A stretch of DNA of 64,000 bases from Rhodopseudomonas telluris (GTDB lineage: Bacteria; Pseudomonadota; Alphaproteobacteria; Rhizobiales; Xanthobacteraceae). Positions 41,661 to 50,811 of the stretch are shown here, in pieces; position 1 is the first letter of the stretch; each line of letters begins with the position of its first letter. The notes under the pieces are model-generated. The model made no database searches. It worked only from the letters and a program-made list of their open reading frames with translations, and was not told the origin of the DNA. Made by a program: the position numbers and the translations under genes. Where the stretch lies: assembly GCF_042432815.1 (NCBI RefSeq), contig NZ_JBHLWM010000008.1, forward strand, positions 806,001 through 870,000. Direction: 5' to 3'.

Positions 41661-44600
41661 TCAGTCGTGCGGCATCAGCACGCGCTCCGAGCGAGGTTCC
41701 GGCTCGGGCGCGTGCGATGCATGCGGCTGTGTCGGGGCATCGACGACAGTCGCCTCCCCGTGCTGGGTCAGCGGCCGGTTGCCGGCGAGCGCACGAAGCA
41801 GCACGTAGAACATCGGGGTGAAGAAGATGCCGAACGCGGTGACGCCGATCATGCCGGCGAACACCGCGACGCCCATGGCGTGGCGCATCTCTGAACCGGC
41901 GCCGGTCGAGGTCACCAGCGGCACCACACCCATGATGAACGCCATCGAGGTCATCAGGATCGGCCGCAGTCGCAGCCGGCTGGCCTCGATCGCCGCCTGG
42001 ATCGGCTTGCGCCCGGCGAATTCGAGTTCGCGAGCGAATTCGACGATCAGGATGGCGTTCTTCGCGGACAGTCCGACCAGGACGATCAGTCCGATCTGCG
42101 TGAAGACGTTGTTGTCGCCCTTGCTGATCCAGACGCCGAACATCGCGGCCAGAAGGCCCATCGGCACGATCATGATGATCGAGAGCGGCAGCGTCAGGCT
42201 CTCGTATTGAGCGGCCAGCACCAGGAACACCAGTAGCAGCGCGACCGGGAACACGATCAGCGACGAATTGCCGGCGATGATTTCCTGATAGGTCAGCTCG
42301 GTCCATTCATAGGACACACCCTTCGGCAGCGTCTCCTTGGCGACGCGCGCGACCGCGTCCTGCGCCTGCCCGGTCGAGAAGCCGGGAGCCGCGCCACCGC
42401 TGACGTCCGCGGTAAGGAAGCCGTTGTAGCGCATCGCCCGCTCCGGCCCCGCGCTCTCCTTGACGCGCAGCAGCGTCGACAACGGGATCATCTCGTTGCT
42501 GTCCGAGCGGACCTTGAGCTGCCCGACATCGTCGGCACGCGCGCGATACTTGGCGTCCGCCTGCACGCGCACCGAGTAGGTCCGGCCGAACTTGTTGAAG
42601 TCGTTGACGTAGAGCGAGCCTAGATAGATCTGCATGGTGTCGAAGATCGATGTCACCGGCACGTTGAGCTGCCGCGCCTTGGTGCGATCAACGTCCGCGT
42701 AGAGCTGCGGCACGTTGATCTGATAGCTGGTGAACAGCCCGGCCAATTCCTTCTGCTGCGACGCCTTGCCGACGAACGCCTTGGTGGCCTCGTTCAGCGC
42801 TTCGTAGCCGAGGCCGGCGCGATCCTCGATCTGCAGCTTGAAGCCACCGATGGTGCCGAGGCCCGCGACCGGCGGCGGCGGGAACATCGCGATGAAGGCA
42901 TCCTGAATGCCGGCGAACTTCTTGTTCAACGCCAGCGCGATCGCATTGCCGCTCAGCGCCGGCCCCTTCCGATCGGCGAAGTCCTTCAGGCCGATGAAGA
43001 CGATGCCGGAGTTCGACGAATTGGTGAAGCCGTTGATCGACAGGCCCGGAAACTGGATCGAGTTCTCGACGCCAGGCTCCTGCTGGGCGATCTCGCCCAT
43101 GCGGCGGATCACCTCCTCGGTGCGGTCCAGCGTGGCGCCGTCCGGCAATTGCGCGAAGCCGACCAGATACTGCTTGTCCTGACCGGGCACGAAGCCGCCC
43201 GGTACGGCGTGGAACAGCCAGCCGGTAACGCCGACCAGCACCAGATACACCGCCATGCCGACCGCCCTGCGCGAGATCACCCGCTTCACGCCGCCGCCAT
43301 AGGCTTCCGAACTTCGCGCGAAGAACCGATTGAACCGGACGAAGAACCAGCCGAGCGTCTTGTCCATGAACCGCGTCAGCGCATCCTTCGGCGCATCGTG
43401 GCCCTTCAGCAGCAACGCCGCCAGCGCCGGCGACAGCGTCAGTGAGTTGAACGCCGAGATCACCGTCGAGATCGCGACCGTCAGAGCGAACTGCTTGTAG
43501 AATTGTCCGGTCAGACCGGTGATGAAGGCGAGCGGGACGAACACGGCGACCAGCACCAACGCGATCGCGATGATCGGTCCGGTCACTTCGCGCATCGCTT
43601 GATACGCAGCCTCCTTGGGGTCCAATCCCCGCTCGATGTTGCGTTCGACATTCTCGACCACGACGATGGCGTCATCGACCACGATGCCGATCGCCAGCAC
43701 CAAGCCGAACAACGTCAGCGCGTTGATCGAGAACCCGAACACGTGCATCACCGCGAAGGTGCCGATCACCGACACCGGCACCGCGATCAGCGGAATGATC
43801 GAGGCGCGCCAAGTCTGCAAGAACAGGATGACGACGAGAACGACCAGAGCGATCGCCTCGAGCAGCGTGTGAATCACGGCTTCGATCGACGCCCGGACGA
43901 ACTGTGTCGGGTCGTAGACGATGTCGTAGGACACGCCGTCCGGCATGTTCTCCTTGAGCTCCTTCATCGTCTTGCGGACGTTGTCGGAGATCTGGATCGC
44001 ATTCGACCCGGGCGACTGGAAGATCGGGATCGCGACGGCGGACTTGTTGTTGAGCAGCGAGCGCAGCGCGTAATCGGCGGCGCCGAGTTCGATCCGCGCG
44101 ACGTCGCGCAGCCGCACGACCTCGCCGTTGTCGCCATTCTTGACGATGATGTCGCCGAATTCGTCTTCGGTCTGCAGCCGGCCCTGTGCGTTGATCGAGA
44201 GTTGCAGATCGAGCCCCGGCTCGCCCGGCGAACTGCCGACCTGCCCGGCCGCCGCCTGGACGTTCTGGGCCCGGATCTCGCGCACCACATCGCTCGGCGA
44301 CAGGCCGCGCTCGGCGACCTTCTGCGGATCGAGCCACACGCGCATCGAATAGTCGCCCGAGCCAAACAACTGCACCTGGCCGACGCCCTCGATCCGCGCC
44401 AGCCGGTCCTTGACGTTAAGCACCGCGTAGTTGCGCAGATACGTCATGTCGTAGCGGTCGTTCGGCGACATCAGATGCACGACCATGGTGAGGTCGGGCG
44501 CGCTCTTGATCGTGGTGACGCCCAGCGCGCGCACCTCCGCCGGCAGCCGCGGTTCGGCTTGAGACACGCGGTTCTGCACCAACTGCTGCGCCTTGTCCGG

Positions 44601-44903
44601 ATCGGTACCGAGCCGGAAGGTGACGTTGAGCGTCATCCGGCCATCGGTCGTCGCCTGGCTGCTCATGTAGAGCATGTTCTCAACGCCGTTGATCTGCTCC
44701 TCGATCGGCGTCGAAACCGTTTCGGCAATCACCTTCGGATTTGCGCCCGGATAGTTCGCCGTCACCACGATCGTGGGTGGGGCGACTTCGGGATATTCGG
44801 AGATCGGCAGCACCGGCAGCGCCAACAAGCCTGACAGGAAAATCACCGCCGACAGCACGCCGGCGAAAATCGGACGATCGATGAAAAACTTGGAAAAATT
44901 CAT
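41661..44903 (-). CDS. RND efflux transporter, hydrophobe/amphiphile type (AcrB/MexF family)
   Basis: Proton-driven inner-membrane pump of a tripartite drug efflux system, 1080 aa with two halves of six helices and two large periplasmic loops each. MNFSKFFIDRPIFAGVLSAV begins helix 1. The proton-relay DD pair is in LVLAIGIVVDDAIVVVENVERN near 405, and GLTGQFYKQFALTVAIS and NAILIVEFARELE are also conserved. Sequence style is MexF/BpeF-like. The adaptor gene lies upstream (130 bases) and a TetR gene is divergent. No outer-membrane factor follows, so the pump must borrow one encoded elsewhere. Confidence 0.93.
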   Translation of the reverse strand: MNFSKFFIDRPIFAGVLSAVIFLSGLLALPVLPISEYPEVAPPTIVVTANYPGANPKVIAETVSTPIEEQINGVENMLYMSSQATTDGRMTLNVTFRLGTDPDKAQQLVQNRVSQAEPRLPAEVRALGVTTIKSAPDLTMVVHLMSPNDRYDMTYLRNYAVLNVKDRLARIEGVGQVQLFGSGDYSMRVWLDPQKVAERGLSPSDVVREIRAQNVQAAAGQVGSSPGEPGLDLQLSINAQGRLQTEDEFGDIIVKNGDNGEVVRLRDVARIELGAADYALRSLLNNKSAVAIPIFQSPGSNAIQISDNVRKTMKELKENMPDGVSYDIVYDPTQFVRASIEAVIHTLLEAIALVVLVVILFLQTWRASIIPLIAVPVSVIGTFAVMHVFGFSINALTLFGLVLAIGIVVDDAIVVVENVERNIERGLDPKEAAYQAMREVTGPIIAIALVLVAVFVPLAFITGLTGQFYKQFALTVAISTVISAFNSLTLSPALAALLLKGHDAPKDALTRFMDKTLGWFFVRFNRFFARSSEAYGGGVKRVISRRAVGMAVYLVLVGVTGWLFHAVPGGFVPGQDKQYLVGFAQLPDGATLDRTEEVIRRMGEIAQQEPGVENSIQFPGLSINGFTNSSNSGIVFIGLKDFADRKGPALSGNAIALALNKKFAGIQDAFIAMFPPPPVAGLGTIGGFKLQIEDRAGLGYEALNEATKAFVGKASQQKELAGLFTSYQINVPQLYADVDRTKARQLNVPVTSIFDTMQIYLGSLYVNDFNKFGRTYSVRVQADAKYRARADDVGQLKVRSDSNEMIPLSTLLRVKESAGPERAMRYNGFLTADVSGGAAPGFSTGQAQDAVARVAKETLPKGVSYEWTELTYQEIIAGNSSLIVFPVALLLVFLVLAAQYESLTLPLSIIMIVPMGLLAAMFGVWISKGDNNVFTQIGLIVLVGLSAKNAILIVEFARELEFAGRKPIQAAIEASRLRLRPILMTSMAFIMGVVPLVTSTGAGSEMRHAMGVAVFAGMIGVTAFGIFFTPMFYVLLRALAGNRPLTQHGEATVVDAPTQPHASHAPEPEPRSERVLMPHD

Positions 44904-45033
44904 GGCTGTGGTCCGTCTCGATCCGTCTGTGCGCGGGGCGCAAGGGTCCTGGCGCGGCCGAGACGTCGGCCGCGATCCTGTCGATTACCGAGGAAGAGAA
45001 TCGATCCCGCCTCGTCGGCGGGATCGCCAATGG

Positions 45034-46245
45034 TTAGTTCTGCGCGACGGCCTTGCCGGTCGTCATGCTCGCGCCATCCATCGCGACAGTCTCAGGCTTG
45101 ATGGTCGCGCCCGGCCGCACGCGCTGCAGGCCATTGACGACGATGCGCTCGCCTTCCTTGAGGCCCGAGGCGACGACGCGCATGCCGTCGACCGAAGCGC
45201 CGAGCGTCACTTCGCGATATTCGGCCTGGTTCTTGGCATCCACCACCATCACGAACTTCTTGTTCTGATCGGTGCCGACGGCGCGTTCGCTGACGAGCAG
45301 CGCGGGCTCCGGCTTGGGCTGTCCCATCGACAGCCTGGCGAATTGACCCGGCATCAGCCGTCCGTCGGCATTGTCGAACACTGCGCGCACCCTGACGGTC
45401 CCGGAGCGCGGATCGACTTGGTTATCGACGAACTGCATCTTGCCTTTCACCGGCGTGGAGCTGGCACCGGTCGTCATTTGAACCGGGATGCGGTCGATCG
45501 CGCCGGGGGTCTTCTCGTCCGCCAGCGTCTTCAACGCGCGGGCAACCACCTGCTCGTCGGCGTTGAAGCTTGCGTAGATCGGATTGACCGAGACCAGCGT
45601 GGTGAGCAGCGGCGAGTTCGGCCCGGCAGCGATCAGGTTGCCGACGGTGATCTCGATCTTGCCGACGCGGCCTGAAACGGGGGCGCGAATCTCGGTGTAG
45701 CCGAGATTGAGTTCGGCGGTCTTCAACGCCGCCTCGGCCGTTTTCAGGTTTGCCTCCGCCTCCCGATAGGTATTGAGGCGGTTGTCGACCTCGCGTTGGG
45801 TGATGGCCGAACTGGACAGTTGCTGACTGCGCTCGAAATCGGCCTTGGTGAAGACCACCCGGGCGCGCGCCGCGGCCAATTGCGCCTGGGCGCGATCCAC
45901 TTCAGCGGCGTAGAGCGCGGGATCGACCACAACGAGAAGATCGCCCTTGTTGACCAGAGCGCCTTCGCGGAAACGCACCTCCTGGACGGCGCCTGCGACA
46001 CGCGACCGGATTTCCACCCGCTCGATCGCCTCGAGTCGGCCCGAGAATTCGTCCGACGGCGTCGTGGCTTTTGCTTCGACGAGAGCGACCGACGCCGCCA
46101 CGGCGGGCGGAACCGGAGATGCCGCCTCCGCCTGAGCCGATCCGGACCGGTCGATCAGAACCGCTCCGCCGGCCAAAGCGGCCGAAATCGCCACAATCCC
46201 CGCACCCATCTTGATGTTTCGAGCGAAAGTTTCGACCATCGTCAT
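45034..46245 (-). CDS. RND efflux periplasmic adaptor (membrane fusion protein)
   Basis: Links the RND pump to an outer-membrane channel; 403 aa. An N-terminal membrane anchor (GAGIVAISAALAGGAVLI) is followed by the lipoyl halves (RLEAIERVEIRSRVAGAVQEVRF and LGYTEIRAPVSGRVGK) flanking a coiled-coil hairpin of about 110-170 (AQLAAARARVVFTKADFERS). The beta-barrel and membrane-proximal domains come next, ending GLQRVRPGATIKPE. No lipobox is seen, so it is anchored by its signal helix. It is the first gene of the efflux operon, under a promoter region holding two palindromes. Confidence 0.92.
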   Translation of the reverse strand: MTMVETFARNIKMGAGIVAISAALAGGAVLIDRSGSAQAEAASPVPPAVAASVALVEAKATTPSDEFSGRLEAIERVEIRSRVAGAVQEVRFREGALVNKGDLLVVVDPALYAAEVDRAQAQLAAARARVVFTKADFERSQQLSSSAITQREVDNRLNTYREAEANLKTAEAALKTAELNLGYTEIRAPVSGRVGKIEITVGNLIAAGPNSPLLTTLVSVNPIYASFNADEQVVARALKTLADEKTPGAIDRIPVQMTTGASSTPVKGKMQFVDNQVDPRSGTVRVRAVFDNADGRLMPGQFARLSMGQPKPEPALLVSERAVGTDQNKKFVMVVDAKNQAEYREVTLGASVDGMRVVASGLKEGERIVVNGLQRVRPGATIKPETVAMDGASMTTGKAVAQN

Positions 46246-46355
46246 TCCCCATTCAACCGCAGCGGGCTTGCTAAAAGCCCAGCAAATTCAGTAACTCGTG
46301 CGCACAACGACAGCGTAATGAAGGACCAGAATACCACGCTGCGGTGCACATATCC

Positions 46356-46369
46356 ATACCGTCCGGTAT
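46356..46369. promoter_or_regulatory. Operator 1 of the RND/TetR intergenic region
   Basis: Palindrome ATACC-GTCC-GGTAT, 110 bases upstream of the adaptor start. It shares the TACCG-N2-GGTA core with operator 2, 49 bases away. The divergent TetR protein is the likely binder. Confidence 0.65.
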
Positions 46370-46404
46370 AGATGGACTATCGACATCCACTGTCAAGAGA
46401 CTTA

Positions 46405-46420
46405 TCTACCGTTTGGTAGA
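46405..46420. promoter_or_regulatory. Operator 2 of the RND/TetR intergenic region
   Basis: Palindrome TCTACC-GTTT-GGTAGA, 21 bases before the TetR start codon and overlapping its probable promoter, so autoregulation is expected. Centre-to-centre distance to operator 1 is about 50 bases. Confidence 0.65.
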
Positions 46421-46440
46421 AATCTCTGGAGGCGCTTGCA

Positions 46441-47028
46441 ATGGCCATGGGACGACCTCGCGAATTCGACGTCGATGCGGCGCTCGACCTCGCCCTGCAC
46501 GTCTTCTGGCGCAAGGGCTATGAGGGCACGTCGATGTCCGACCTGACCGAGGCGATGGGGATCACCAAGCCGAGCCTCTACGCCGCGTTCGGCAACAAGG
46601 AAGATCTGTTCCGGAAAGCGCTGGATCGCTATGTCGACGGACCTGGCGGCTACTACCAGGCCGGCCTGCAAAAGCAGACTGCGCGCGAAGTGGTGGAGCA
46701 CATCCTTTTTGGGGCCGTCGATGCCATGAGCGACCCTAGCAATCCGGGCTGCCTCGCGGTGCAAGGCGCACTCTGTTGCGGCGAGACGGCCGAGACCATC
46801 AAGCAGGAGTTGGCTGCGCGTCGTGCGAAGATCGAACAGGATCTGCGAGACCGTCTCGCTCGGTCGATCGCCGAAGGCGACTTGCCCGCCGACGCCGATG
46901 CCGGCGATCTCGCCCGCTATGTCTCGACGATTCTGCAAGGTATGGCCGTTCAGGCCGCCGGCGGGGCGTCCCGCGATCAGCTCCGCAAGCTCGCCGATAT
47001 GGCGATGCGCAGCTGGCCGCCGATGTGA
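46441..47028 (+). CDS. TetR/AcrR-family repressor of the RND pump
   Basis: A 195-residue regulator beginning MAMGRPREFDVDAALDLALHVFWRKGYEGTSM. The helix-turn-helix is MSDLTEAMGITKPSLYAAFGNKEDLFRKAL near residues 34-63. The ligand domain carries NPGCLAVQGALCCGE, with three cysteines typical of the AcrR/NemR-like subgroup; redox or electrophile sensing is possible. GGAGG precedes ATG 46441. It is divergent from the adaptor-pump operon with two matching palindromes between, so repression of both transcripts is likely. Confidence 0.88.
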   Translation: MAMGRPREFDVDAALDLALHVFWRKGYEGTSMSDLTEAMGITKPSLYAAFGNKEDLFRKALDRYVDGPGGYYQAGLQKQTAREVVEHILFGAVDAMSDPSNPGCLAVQGALCCGETAETIKQELAARRAKIEQDLRDRLARSIAEGDLPADADAGDLARYVSTILQGMAVQAAGGASRDQLRKLADMAMRSWPPM

Positions 47029-47086
47029 GGCACTAATCCGGGATCCGGCCCGGCGATCATGTCGCGTATTTCGCCTCGCTGGCGTC

Positions 47087-47102
47087 CGTCTCGAACCATG
47101 AG
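47087..47102. repeat. Remnant of family A palindromic repeat
   Basis: CGTCTCGAACCATGAG matches in reverse complement the segment 11951-11966 of the complete family A element. Only this half-arm is present, in the gap between the TetR gene and the diguanylate cyclase. Confidence 0.55.
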
Positions 47103-47290
47103 ACAATCGTGTTGCACAACCGGGCCTTCGCGGCGCCAAACCGCGCGTTTGTGCTCGTCCGACCGGAAGCGAGCCATGCCGATTAAACCAGCACCTGTCG
47201 TGGGCCGTTCATTGACCCGCCGTTAACATTGGCGCGACGATATTACCGCGCCGCGTCTTGTTGCCATCGGCTGTTAGGAACTCGCGACGT

Positions 47291-48472
47291 ATGGTGCCGC
47301 GGATGATCGCCCCTTTGTTCGCCAGGTTCCTGCACGCCGATCCGCGGATCCGCCGCGAATTGGTGGAGCTGCTGTACACGTCGTTGCCGCAGGTTGTGGC
47401 GATCGGCGGCACCTCGGTGACCGGCGCGGTCGCGTTGACGCTGATCGATCGCGATCCGGGCTACGCGATCATTTCAGTTTTCATTCTGATTACGGCGGTT
47501 GCCCGCATCGTCTCGCTGCTGCGCTACAAGGCGCGGGCCGCGGAGTTCAGCGAAGCCGACGTCGTGCGCTGGGAGGTGCTTTACTGCGTCGGCGCCTCCG
47601 CCTTCAGCCTCGCTCTCGGTGCACTGTCGTTTCGGGCGTTGTGGCTGGGCGATGCGCCCGGCGCCTGGATCGCCTTCGGTCTGTCGATGTCTTACTGCGT
47701 CGGCATGGTCTCGCGGGCGGCGATCCGCCCCTGGATCATCTTGACGGCGTCGGCGATGCTGCTGATCCCCACCATGGTCGCCGGCCTGCTCCGACCGGAA
47801 CTCGCCTACAACATCGGCGCCGCCATGCTGGTGCTGTTCTGGCTCACCCTGCGCGAAGCATCCAAACATCTCAGCGCCGCTTTTACCGAGCGGCTCGAAG
47901 CCAAACATCGGCTGTCGCGCCAGGCGACGCATGACTTCCTGACCGGCCTGCCGAATCGCGCCGGTTTCCTGACCGCGCTGGCGGGGATGACCGGAAGCTT
48001 CACGCTTATCGCGATTGACCTCGACGGCTTCAAGCCGGTCAACGATCGCCACGGTCACCACACCGGCGATGATCTGCTGCGCCAAGTCGCCGGGCGTTTG
48101 CAGGCCTGTGCCGGCCCGACGGGTATGGCGGCGCGTTTCGGCGGCGACGAATTCATGCTGCTGAAGCCGATCGCCGAGGGCGATCCAGGCCGCGACGAAG
48201 CGCTGGCGCTCGCACGCTCCGCTGTGTTTGAGCTGTCGAGGCCGTTCCTGCTGTCGGACCTGCCGGTGCTGATCGGCGCCAGCGCCGGGCTGGTGATCAG
48301 CGATGGCACCCTCTCCGCCAATCCGGCCGCACAGCTCCTGGAGCGCGTCGATCATGCACTCTATACGGCCAAACGCGCCGGCGGCGGCTGTGCCTGGCTG
48401 GATACCGAGGACTGCAACGATGCGGGGGAAAGCACCCCGGACATGACGCGCGCCGGCCTGTCGGCCGCCTAG
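47291..48472 (+). CDS. Membrane-bound diguanylate cyclase (GGDEF), second copy
   Basis: A 393-residue protein: five to six N-terminal membrane helices (about 25-205), then a GGDEF domain with DFLTGLPNRAGFLTAL, IAIDLDGFKPVNDRHGHHTGDDLL and the intact signature ARFGGDEFMLL. The five-residue-spaced RxxD inhibitory site seen in the cyclase at 7955 is absent (GPTG there). Feedback inhibition by c-di-GMP is therefore not expected. The ATG at 47291 is preferred with AGGAA upstream; an in-frame TTG at 47258 precedes it. Monocistronic. Confidence 0.9.
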   Translation: MVPRMIAPLFARFLHADPRIRRELVELLYTSLPQVVAIGGTSVTGAVALTLIDRDPGYAIISVFILITAVARIVSLLRYKARAAEFSEADVVRWEVLYCVGASAFSLALGALSFRALWLGDAPGAWIAFGLSMSYCVGMVSRAAIRPWIILTASAMLLIPTMVAGLLRPELAYNIGAAMLVLFWLTLREASKHLSAAFTERLEAKHRLSRQATHDFLTGLPNRAGFLTALAGMTGSFTLIAIDLDGFKPVNDRHGHHTGDDLLRQVAGRLQACAGPTGMAARFGGDEFMLLKPIAEGDPGRDEALALARSAVFELSRPFLLSDLPVLIGASAGLVISDGTLSANPAAQLLERVDHALYTAKRAGGGCAWLDTEDCNDAGESTPDMTRAGLSAA

Positions 48473-48595
48473 CTCGCCCCGGGCGGGCGCGCGACATTGC
48501 AAGGCGCCGATCGAAACCTGGCTCTTGCAAAGCGCCGTAGCGTCGCCATTGTTTCCCACTCACCCGCAACGACAAGACATCATCCGGAGCTGCCG

Positions 48596-49471
48596 ATGAC
48601 CGACGCCCCCTACACGCCGCCCAAAGTCTGGACCTGGGACAAGGAGAACGGCGGCAAATTCGCGTCGATCAATCGCCCGATCGCCGGCCACACTCACGAC
48701 AAGGAACTGCCGGTCGGAAAGCATCCGCTACAGCTCTATTCGCTGGCGACCCCGAACGGCCAGAAGGTCACCATCCTGCTCGAGGAACTGCTGGCACTTG
48801 GTCACACTGGGGCCGAATACGACGCGTGGCTGATCAAGATAGGCGACGGCGATCAGTTCTCGTCGGGTTTTGTCGAGGTCAATCCGAACTCCAAGATTCC
48901 GGCGCTGCTCGATCGCTCCGCGAATCCGCCGATCCGCGTGTTCGAGTCCGGCTCGATCCTGCTCTACCTTGCGGAAAAGTTCGGCGCATTCCTGCCGACC
49001 ACGCCTGCCGGACGTACAGAGTGCCTGAACTGGCTGTTCTGGCAGATGGGCAGCGCGCCGTATCTTGGCGGTGGTTTCGGCCACTTCTACGCGTATGCGC
49101 CGGAGAAGTGGGAGTATCCGATCAACCGCTTCGCAATGGAAGTGAAACGGCAGATGGACGTGCTGGATCGCCGCCTCGCCGAAACGGCTTATCTCGCGGG
49201 CAACGAATACACCATCGCAGACATCGCGGTCTGGCCGTGGTACGGCGGGCTTGCCAGCGGCGCGTTGTACGGTGACAGCGCGACTTTCCTGGATGTCGCC
49301 AGCTACACAAACGTGCAACGCTGGACCAAGGCGATCGCGGAACGCCCCGCAGTCAAACGTGGCCGCATGGTCAACCGTGTCTCGGGGGATCCCTCGACCC
49401 AACTTCACGAGCGCCACGATGCCGGCGACTTCGACACCAAGACCCAGGACAAGCTGGCCGCGGCGAAGTAA
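48596..49471 (+). CDS. yghU: Glutathione S-transferase, YghU/disulfide-bond reductase type
   Basis: A 291-residue GST with the N-terminal extension typical of YghU (PPKVWTWDKENGGKFASINRPIAGHTHDKELP). The thioredoxin fold follows with LYSLATPNGQKVTILLEELL, the NPNSKIPALLD cis-proline motif and VFESGSILLYLAEKFG. The helical domain has WLFWQMGSAPYLGGGFGHFY and NEYTIADIAVWPW. E. coli YghU reduces disulfides using two glutathiones; the same reaction is expected. The ATG at 48596 follows GGAG. The upstream open frame overlaps non-coding sequence. Confidence 0.92.
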   Translation: MTDAPYTPPKVWTWDKENGGKFASINRPIAGHTHDKELPVGKHPLQLYSLATPNGQKVTILLEELLALGHTGAEYDAWLIKIGDGDQFSSGFVEVNPNSKIPALLDRSANPPIRVFESGSILLYLAEKFGAFLPTTPAGRTECLNWLFWQMGSAPYLGGGFGHFYAYAPEKWEYPINRFAMEVKRQMDVLDRRLAETAYLAGNEYTIADIAVWPWYGGLASGALYGDSATFLDVASYTNVQRWTKAIAERPAVKRGRMVNRVSGDPSTQLHERHDAGDFDTKTQDKLAAAK

Positions 49472-49590
49472 TCAGCACGAGGCTGTAGAAACGGGGAGTC
49501 GGAAACCGACAAACTGTCCTCCGTTATTCTGGGGCGCCAGCATAGCTCGCGAACCCGGAATTCGGAGGTTGGTGGTTCGTCCCTCTCCGG

Positions 49591-49738
49591 TCATTCCGGG
49601 ACGCGCTGCACAGCGGCGCAGGCCCGGAATCCATATCCCCTGGACTCTCGATCGCGCCCTGATGTCCGCCGCGCTACGCCAAAGCGGATGCTGCGGCGTA
49701 TCGATTCCGGGCTCGCGCTAAGCGCGCCCCCGAATGAC
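49591..49738. repeat. Palindromic intergenic repeat, family B (copy 2)
   Basis: Arms TCATTCCGGGACGCGCTG...CCCGGAATCCATA and TATCGATTCCGGGCTCGCGC...CGAATGA are inverted relative to each other, as in the copy at 28511. A decayed extra half-unit (GGGGCGCC...GCGAACCCGGAATTC) lies just before it, about 49522-49563. It occupies most of the gap between the GST and haemoglobin genes. Confidence 0.72.
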
Positions 49739-49748
49739 GGTGGATGTC

Positions 49749-50135
49749 CTAAACACTATGCCTCGGCGCGGCGACCTTACCCCGCGTCGTGGCGATTCCC
49801 ATTTCGAAGCTGTCGGCGATGCGGCGGGCACGGATGATGAAAGCGGCCGCGACGTCGGGCGCGAACAGTTCGGTCGCGGTCGCCTCGAACAATTTCAGCC
49901 AACGGTCGAAGTGCGCTGGCTCCAGGCCGAGCATCAGATGCGGCCGCATCGGTCGGCCTTCGTAGCGGCCGGTCTTCAACAGCATCGACGACCAGAAATC
50001 GCTGATCTGTGCGATGTGATGGTCCCAATCCGCGACGGCACGATTGAAGATCGGGCCGATCTGCTCATCCTCCCGCGCACGCGCGTAGAAGGTGCGAACA
50101 AGCAGGTTGATCTCGGCTTCGGTGATGCTGTGCAT
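49749..50135 (-). CDS. Group III truncated haemoglobin
   Basis: A 128-residue haem protein. The sequence follows the group III pattern closely: LLVRTFYARAREDEQIGPIF (Phe-Tyr at B9-B10), VADWDHHIAQISDFWSSMLL, KTGRYEGRPMRPHLML and the proximal-histidine segment LEPAHFDRWLKLFEATA. Homologues (Campylobacter Ctb, cyanobacterial and rhizobial forms) bind oxygen and NO and are linked to microaerobic or nitrosative conditions. The start ATG at 50135 is chosen; the frame is open further but overlaps the reductase gene. It follows the FMN reductase by 31 bases on the same strand. Confidence 0.88.
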   Translation of the reverse strand: MHSITEAEINLLVRTFYARAREDEQIGPIFNRAVADWDHHIAQISDFWSSMLLKTGRYEGRPMRPHLMLGLEPAHFDRWLKLFEATATELFAPDVAAAFIIRARRIADSFEMGIATTRGKVAAPRHSV

Positions 50136-50166
50136 GGCCTGGATGTAGGACGCGATAGCGCCTCGC

Positions 50167-50757
50167 TCAATATGGCGGTTTGACCTTGGCGCGCTGCGCT
50201 TTGGCTGCTTCGGCCCACCAGGCCAGATCTTCGGCGAAGCGCGGAAATGCACGCGACAGAGATTTGCCGCCCTCGCCGATCGGCGCGCCGCTGTCGTCCA
50301 GCGTCTGCGCGATCGGCCCGACAGCCAGCGAGGATGAAATCACCACCATGCCCATTTCACTCAGCGTGCCGTGCCACGCCGTTGCGGCGCGCACGCCGGA
50401 GAACCGTCCGGCCGAGTAGCTGGCAATCGCGGCTGGCCGCCAAAACCACTCCTCGAGGAAATGGTCAGTGAGATTCTTCAGTCCGGGCTGAAAGCCCCAA
50501 TTATATTCGCCGGTGACAAACACGAAGCCGTCCGCACTGCGGATCTTCTCGGCCAGTGCCTCCATCGTTTCCGGCGCTTCGCCTTCGGGATATTCCTTGT
50601 ACATCCGGTCGAGCATCGGCAGCCCGATCGCCTTGGCGTCGATGAGTTCGACGTCATGGCCGAGCTGGCTCAGTTCGGTGACCAGATAGTTCGCGAGACG
50701 AATCCCCATTCGGTCCGCGCGATAGGATCCGTACAGGACGAGCAGGCGAAGAGACAT
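50167..50757 (-). CDS. NADPH-dependent FMN reductase
   Basis: A 196-residue flavodoxin-like reductase. The FMN-phosphate loop is LVLYGSYRADRMGIRLANYL near residue 5, and TGEYNWGFQPGLKNLTDHF near 85 is the characteristic E-Y-N-(x)-G/P-x-LKN motif of the ArsH/SsuE-like family. It reduces flavins or quinones with NAD(P)H. It lies between the MOSC gene (54 bases upstream) and the truncated haemoglobin (31 bases downstream), all one direction, so it could be the electron donor for either partner, which is inference. Confidence 0.85.
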   Translation of the reverse strand: MSLRLLVLYGSYRADRMGIRLANYLVTELSQLGHDVELIDAKAIGLPMLDRMYKEYPEGEAPETMEALAEKIRSADGFVFVTGEYNWGFQPGLKNLTDHFLEEWFWRPAAIASYSAGRFSGVRAATAWHGTLSEMGMVVISSSLAVGPIAQTLDDSGAPIGEGGKSLSRAFPRFAEDLAWWAEAAKAQRAKVKPPY

Positions 50758-50811
50758 CGGCGAAGTCCTCATTCAAAACCGCTGCACGCAACGCGCGTCC
50801 CACGATGGGTT

